Shown here: piece after piece, positions 59,831 through 64,000 of the stretch
Layout: each line of letters begins with the position of its first letter
Numbering within the stretch: position 1 is the first letter of the stretch
Source of the DNA: Chryseobacterium sp. Leaf394
Lineage (GTDB): Bacteria; Bacteroidota; Bacteroidia; Flavobacteriales; Weeksellaceae
Length of the DNA: 64,000 nt
Direction: 5' to 3'
Assembly (NCBI RefSeq): GCF_001424105.1
Contig: NZ_LMQH01000011.1
Span: forward strand, 2,234,184-2,298,183
The notes under the pieces: model-generated
Databases searched by the model: none
What the model was told of the DNA's origin: nothing
The model's input: the letters and a program-made list of their open reading frames with translations, nothing else
Position numbers and translations under genes: made by a program

Positions 59831-60639
59831 TTGAACTGTTGCAATGTCTTTTTATTAATTCTGTCTCGTTCATTATCAAAAACCCACCCCCATTTATTAA
59901 AGTAAAGTATTGCTGACTTAACAAAGATCTTGAAAAGATGTTTACTTTTGTTTGCTCCAGATTCATAACCGTGAGTTACAGAAACCGACGGAAAATAAAC
60001 TGTATCAAATTTTTGATGCATTCTTCTAGAAAGATCCCAGTCTTCAAAATACATAAAAAAGCGGTCATCATATGTTCCTACTTTTTCCAAAGCTTCCATA
60101 CGGAACAATGTGAAGCATCCAGAAAGAATAGGTGCATTATAAATCATCTCTTCCTCTACAAAGCGTAATTCATACTGATTAATAAAATTATTAAAAATTT
60201 TTGTTGGCTTTTTGATTTTTCTCATCAGTACACTGTAAGGAGAAGGTACTAATTTCGGAAGGTTTTGTATTGTTCCGTCATCATTTAAAATCTGAGGCAT
60301 CATCATACCGATTTCCGGATGTTGCTGCATGTACGTGACCATTGGAAAAAATACATCTTCTGCGAAATGAACATCTGGATTGATTACAAAATGAAATTCG
60401 GAACCCATTACCTGAGCTTCTTTAAAAGCTAAATTGTGTGAAGCACCAAAACCCGGATTAGACGGGTTGTGAATATATGTTACAAAAGCGAATTCTTTAA
60501 AAAAGGATTTTAAAGAATTCGATGGAGAATTATCTACAATAATTAATGAAGATTTTTCTTTGAGAAAAGTAAACGAATTCAGAAGTAATCTTAGATCTTT
60601 TTCGGATGTTTTGTAGGTCACAACAGATGATGTGATCAT
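59827..60639 (-). CDS. Glycosyltransferase family 2 (rhamnosyltransferase-like)
   Basis: The 270-aa GT-A enzyme begins ITSSVVTYKTSEKDLRLLLNSF and has SLIIVDNSPSNSLK, FVINPDVHFAEDV (DxD-like NPDV) and GCFTLFRMEALEKVGTYDDRFFMYFEDWDLSRRMHQKFDTVYFPSVSVTHGYESGANKSKH. That pattern is typical of WbbL-type rhamnosyltransferases. It sits between the oxygenase and the epimerase, with a 5-base gap and a 4-base overlap. It probably adds the next sugar to the lipid-linked unit. Confidence 0.9.
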   Translation of the reverse strand: MITSSVVTYKTSEKDLRLLLNSFTFLKEKSSLIIVDNSPSNSLKSFFKEFAFVTYIHNPSNPGFGASHNLAFKEAQVMGSEFHFVINPDVHFAEDVFFPMVTYMQQHPEIGMMMPQILNDDGTIQNLPKLVPSPYSVLMRKIKKPTKIFNNFINQYELRFVEEEMIYNAPILSGCFTLFRMEALEKVGTYDDRFFMYFEDWDLSRRMHQKFDTVYFPSVSVTHGYESGANKSKHLFKIFVKSAILYFNKWGWVFDNERDRINKKTLQQFK

Positions 60640-60644
60640 AAATA

Positions 60645-61475
60645 TTAATTATCGTTCTCGTTATCTTTTTTCTTATAAATATGCTCAGTTTTCACAATTC
60701 TTTTCCCTGTAATACCACGAATTGTTTGTCTAAGCATAGCATCTGCTTTCAGAATAACATTTTTCACAGGCTCATCTGGTCTTCCGTAAAAAGAGGTTAC
60801 ATGAAAATATTCACTCTGTTCTGCTGGTTTTTTTGAGAAATAATAATTGGAGACACAACATCTTTTACCATCAGCAACTACCTTACTCACAGAATGAATA
60901 GATGTCTTGTTGGTAATCATTAATGCCAACCGATTAAATTTTGAGTGTAGAACTCTCTGTGGATTATTCATTCCATTATCCCAAAGTTCTAAATTTCCTC
61001 CATTTTCTACATCCCAATCTGGAGTAACATAATATAACAGATTGAGAACTCTGTAATTTTCTCTGTCATTATCATGAGAGTTATCTAAATGTGGATTAAG
61101 AAAATTGCCCGTAGCCATCAAGCTGATTCCACCTGCATAAAGGTTTGAGTCTGGAGTCATCTCTTTCAGACCTGTAATTTCTTCTACTACATCAATTACT
61201 CTTTGGTCTTGAAAAGCAAAAACGATCTCTTCAAGTAAAGGATTGTAGAGATCCATCTGAGCTGCAATTCTTTTATTTTCGCGCAATGATTTGTAAGCGG
61301 TCATTTCCTCTGGAGAAGGAAATGCGTCATATATTTCTTTAGCAATATCTTCTGGAAGTAAATCATCAATAATACATGAATTGATTCTACCTTCTAAATT
61401 AAATTCTTTTTTATAGGCTTCTTTAGATTCTTCTAATTTTTTTAGAATCAAATCTGCGTATTCATTTCTTTTCAT
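60645..61475 (-). CDS. 2OG-Fe(II) oxygenase-like protein
   Basis: I chose ATG 61475 (MKRNEYADLILKKLEES), which leaves 2 bases to the upstream GT2. The jelly-roll core shows PHLDNSHD (His and Asp iron ligands) and HSVSKV (distal His), plus the 2-oxoglutarate-binding R in KRCCVSNYYFS. The family hydroxylates proteins, lipids or small molecules. Inside a glycan operon it may hydroxylate a sugar or lipid carrier. The C-terminal basic tail (KDNENDN) is not conserved. Family clear, substrate unknown. Confidence 0.82.
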   Translation of the reverse strand: MKRNEYADLILKKLEESKEAYKKEFNLEGRINSCIIDDLLPEDIAKEIYDAFPSPEEMTAYKSLRENKRIAAQMDLYNPLLEEIVFAFQDQRVIDVVEEITGLKEMTPDSNLYAGGISLMATGNFLNPHLDNSHDNDRENYRVLNLLYYVTPDWDVENGGNLELWDNGMNNPQRVLHSKFNRLALMITNKTSIHSVSKVVADGKRCCVSNYYFSKKPAEQSEYFHVTSFYGRPDEPVKNVILKADAMLRQTIRGITGKRIVKTEHIYKKKDNENDN

Positions 61476-61477
61476 AC

Positions 61478-62194
61478 TTAATTTTTTAATGTTCTTCGTA
61501 GTAATTCTACAAAAATAATTATTCTCCAACGAATAATTCTAGAAAGTTTTGATTTTTTTCTGGATGTTACATTACTATCATGTCTACGGTAATAAATAAG
61601 ATCTTCATTTATAAATTTGACCTTACCATAATACATGTGTAGTGCGCCTATCCACCAATCGTGCATAGGTATATTCTCGGGAATAGGAAATACCTTTGGA
61701 ACACTGTTTTTCTTAAATGCAATAGCGCATCCTAAGAAGAGCGGTTTAATAAAATGTTTTATCTGTGATTTTTCAGGAACAGGTTTATCAAAAAACTGTG
61801 AGTTTAAGGATTTCCCGTTTTCATCGCAGTATAACGCATTGCTAAGTACCAGAGTAACGTCTTTATCTTCAAATTGTTTGAGCATAATAAAAACCTTATC
61901 TTGTCTCCAGATATCATCCTGATCACAAAGAAAGACGAGGTCATGAGATGCGTTTAATATGGCATTTTCAAAATTCTTTATAACTCCTTTACCCAGATTA
62001 TTTACGAAAATCTTAATTCGGCTGTCGTTGAATGATTTTAATATTGAGATAGTCATATCAGTAGAATGGTCATCTGAGACAACAATCTCATCATCTTTAT
62101 CTAATTGCGGAAGTATAGATTCTATTTGTTCCTTTATAAATTTTTCACCATTATAAGATGCAAGACAAACGGAAATACTATTTTTGTGTATCAT
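61478..62194 (-). CDS. Glycosyltransferase family 2 (dTDP-rhamnose-type)
   Basis: The 238-aa enzyme opens NSISVCLASYNGEKFIKEQIESIL, with EIVVSDDHSTDMTISIL and the metal site CDQDD in VFLCDQDDIWRQDKV. The end has PMHDWWIGALHMYYGKV, all typical of small GT2 enzymes of O-antigen and capsule loci. Its ATG (62194-62192) overlaps that of the divergent beta-helix gene within the bases CATG. The operon continues into the oxygenase gene 2 bases later. Confidence 0.9.
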   Translation of the reverse strand: MIHKNSISVCLASYNGEKFIKEQIESILPQLDKDDEIVVSDDHSTDMTISILKSFNDSRIKIFVNNLGKGVIKNFENAILNASHDLVFLCDQDDIWRQDKVFIMLKQFEDKDVTLVLSNALYCDENGKSLNSQFFDKPVPEKSQIKHFIKPLFLGCAIAFKKNSVPKVFPIPENIPMHDWWIGALHMYYGKVKFINEDLIYYRRHDSNVTSRKKSKLSRIIRWRIIIFVELLRRTLKN

Positions 62195-63671
62195 GAATAC
62201 AAAATTATTTATTTTTTTCTCAGACAGGAAATCTTTAGCATTTATATCATTGCTTTTTTCAATTACTATCCATGCTCAGAAAAACACTGTAAAAGCATCT
62301 GATTTTGGCGCAATTGTAAATGATGGGAAAGACGACACCTTTTCCCTTCAAAAAGCTATTGATCATCTCTCTAAAAATAAGGGTGGTACACTTGTATTAG
62401 ATAAAGGTTCTTACAATGTGAGTCACCTCAGTTTTATTGGTCTGCAATATAGTAATATTACCATGATGGGGCAAGGAGCAAATATTACGATTATAAAACA
62501 AATTCTACCCAACGTCAGGAGAAATGTACGCGGGAATAAATTCAGCACCTATGCAACGCGCACAGCTGGTGATGGCATTTTAGTTTTTGATGCCAATGTA
62601 AGTAATCAAAAAAATGATGATTTATCTATAAAAAATATTCTTATAGCGGGACTGTCTTTTGTTTCTGAAGTAGAAAAATTTGGATTTGATGAGCTTTCTC
62701 ACCAGATTTCAGCACACGGTGTGAGTGGCTTTACAGTTTCCAATTGTAATTTTACCGGATTTTTGGGTGATGCAGTATCAATTAATGGTTCCACAGATTT
62801 TTCTAAAAATAGAGATGCTTATAATAAAAACATAAAAATTTCAGAATGCAAATTTGATGGAGTTAATAAGAACAACCGACAGGCGATTTCCATCTACTAC
62901 TCAGACGGTTTTGTAATAGAAAAATGCTCTTTCAAAAATACAACACGTGATGATATGCCGGGTGCAATAGATATAGAAGCAGATCAGGATTTTAATATTT
63001 CACGTAATGGCAAAATTTTAAACTGTAGTTTTGAAAACATTGGAGGTATCGGAGCGATATGTATTGTATTGAAACCTTCTGTTCAACTTAATGATTATTC
63101 AAATAAAAACTTTCTTATTGATGGCTGTACTTTTACAAAAATCAATACTCCATTGGCCGTAATTGGCAATAGCGGTTTTAAGACCTTTGATTCTGGAAAA
63201 GGTTTTTATATCACATTTTCTAACTCTACTGTAGATACCTCTGCTTCTATTATGGATCTTCGAAGTGCCTACGGTATCAGAATTTCAAATATTTCGTTTT
63301 CCAACATTTCCAGCAAAATTCTGAATGTGGTAAGTGATGTAGGTGGCCGTGCTATTTTGTTTGAAAACTGCAGTTTCAGGAATGTGACAAATCCTAATGG
63401 TTTAGGTTTTACTGGCGATACTTCTGAAATTGATTTCGTTAATTGTAGATTTGAAAATTTCAGTATTCATGCAATTACAATCAACTCTGTGAAAGGAGCA
63501 CGAAAATTCATAAATAACAAATTTATTTCAACATCTTACAAGGGTGGAGAACCTTTAGTAATTCCTTATTACAGTAATCGTCGGGATGTTTCTCATATTT
63601 CGATCAAAAACAACCATTCGCAGGGTAATTTTTTGAATCTTGATGTGAATCATTATTTTAAGAAAAAGTAA
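62193..63671 (+). CDS. Secreted right-handed beta-helix protein (pectate-lyase-3-like)
   Basis: I chose ATG 62193 (MNTKLFIFFSDRKSLAFISLLFSITIHAQ), a signal-type segment with cleavage after about residue 29. The mature part begins with the typical opening VKASDFGAIVNDGKDDTFSLQKAIDHLSKNKGGTLVLDKGSYNVS of Pel-type beta-helix proteins. Repeated short strands follow (NITMMGQGANITII, FTVSNCNFTGFLGDAVSINGST, GFVIEKCSFKN). No catalytic triad is obvious. It may cut or modify a surface polysaccharide. It is divergent from the operon, with overlapping start codons. Confidence 0.82.
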   Translation: MNTKLFIFFSDRKSLAFISLLFSITIHAQKNTVKASDFGAIVNDGKDDTFSLQKAIDHLSKNKGGTLVLDKGSYNVSHLSFIGLQYSNITMMGQGANITIIKQILPNVRRNVRGNKFSTYATRTAGDGILVFDANVSNQKNDDLSIKNILIAGLSFVSEVEKFGFDELSHQISAHGVSGFTVSNCNFTGFLGDAVSINGSTDFSKNRDAYNKNIKISECKFDGVNKNNRQAISIYYSDGFVIEKCSFKNTTRDDMPGAIDIEADQDFNISRNGKILNCSFENIGGIGAICIVLKPSVQLNDYSNKNFLIDGCTFTKINTPLAVIGNSGFKTFDSGKGFYITFSNSTVDTSASIMDLRSAYGIRISNISFSNISSKILNVVSDVGGRAILFENCSFRNVTNPNGLGFTGDTSEIDFVNCRFENFSIHAITINSVKGARKFINNKFISTSYKGGEPLVIPYYSNRRDVSHISIKNNHSQGNFLNLDVNHYFKKK

Positions 63672-63674
63672 AAG

Positions 63675-64000
63675 CTACAGAAAGCGAAGTTTAAAAAACT
63701 TTAAACTTTTATATTTCACTGTTAATTTAAGAAGATGCGGAAAATCTACATATAAGAAAAGTTTGATGGAGTCCCGTTTTTTTCCATAGATTTTAAGATC
63801 TTTTAAGAATAAGATGTATCTCTGCAATGCCTGAGTTTTTGAATGCGTGTTTGCAGAAAAATCCTGATGCAGTTTTGTATTTAAAATTCCAAGATATTCT
63901 ATTTTGTATTTTTTGGTTTTTTCAACAAAATCGTGATCACAAAAATCTAAAAACAAATCTTTATTATAGCCTCCAATCGCCTGAAAAAGATTTGTATTAA
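63675..64000 (-). CDS. Glycosyltransferase family 2, C-terminal part (cut by window edge)
   Basis: The frame is open to the window edge. It reads NTNLFQAIGGYNKDLFLDFCDHDFVEKTKKYKIEYLGI from 63998, followed by LHQDFSANTHSKTQALQRY. The pattern GG-Y-x-x-LFLDFCDHDF is that of GT2 rhamnosyltransferase-like enzymes, with the late catalytic DHD. At least 108 residues are inside the window. It ends 3 bases from the stop of the convergent beta-helix gene. It probably belongs to the same glycan cluster. Confidence 0.7.
   Translation of the reverse strand, partial: NTNLFQAIGGYNKDLFLDFCDHDFVEKTKKYKIEYLGILNTKLHQDFSANTHSKTQALQRYILFLKDLKIYGKKRDSIKLFLYVDFPHLLKLTVKYKSLKFFKLRFL

Overview
The window looks like chromosome from a Flavobacteriia/Weeksellaceae bacterium close to Chryseobacterium. 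The signs are low GC, many promoters with a TAnnTTTG -7 box (Bacteroidetes sigma-ABfr type), Bacteroidetes-specific families (GLPGLI, GSCFA, DUF4269, DUF6438, DUF3575, PagL-like acyloxyacyl hydrolase, 5-fold beta-flower-like repeat protein) and many short intergenic simple repeats. No ribosomal RNA operon or replication origin is visible.

Layout. 1-3.4 kb: start of a WYL regulator, a HopJ-family operon and an RtcB RNA ligase. 3.6-8.4 kb: an accessory, very AT-rich block holding a two-gene ATPase/HNH pair that looks like a Septu-like anti-phage system with an AbiJ-type N-terminal domain, an unknown 240-aa protein and a 21-bp tandem array. 8.5-19.9 kb: housekeeping genes (cold-shock protein, pnp, rpsO, mgtE, a periplasmic-binding-protein-like gene, a GAF/fRMsr protein, a metallo-beta-lactamase-fold hydrolase), then tRNA-Leu(CAA) and a metallophosphoesterase broken by one stop codon. 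20.9-25 kb: a methionine-uptake locus. A promoter with a palindrome is followed by a 34-codon Met/Cys-rich leader peptide, a strong terminator hairpin, an EamA permease and metN-metI-metQ. This arrangement reads as a transcription-attenuation system. 25-33 kb: purA, a ParDE toxin-antitoxin pair with a palindromic operator, an ABC-F protein, hpt, adk, obgE, an outer-membrane barrel and a methyltransferase. 33-44.6 kb: two DEAD-box helicases, tatD, DUF4269, GSCFA, a polyprenyl synthetase, a GLPGLI protein, a decayed small secreted peptide and a Pit phosphate transporter with its DUF47 partner. 44.7-50.1 kb: surface glycan genes (FkbM methyltransferase, flippase, two glycosyltransferases) and a peptidoglycan amidase lipoprotein.

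50.2-56.4 kb is the most dynamic region. A tRNA Ser-Pro-Arg cluster is followed by a remnant contractile injection system: a GH46-like glycosidase, a CHAP endolysin, a tape-measure C-terminal fragment, a full sheath and a DUF4255 cap protein. A second, almost identical tRNA Pro-Arg pair closes the island, and a degenerate tRNA-Arg-like sequence lies just beyond. The 184-bp direct repeats bracket the tail genes like the ends of an inserted or duplicated element. 56.4-64 kb is a surface-polysaccharide or glycan operon on the minus strand (aminotransferase, initiating sugar transferase, epimerase, glycosyltransferases, 2OG-Fe(II) oxygenase). It faces a divergent beta-helix protein whose start codon overlaps that of the neighbouring glycosyltransferase.

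All calls come from reading the sequence. No database search was run.
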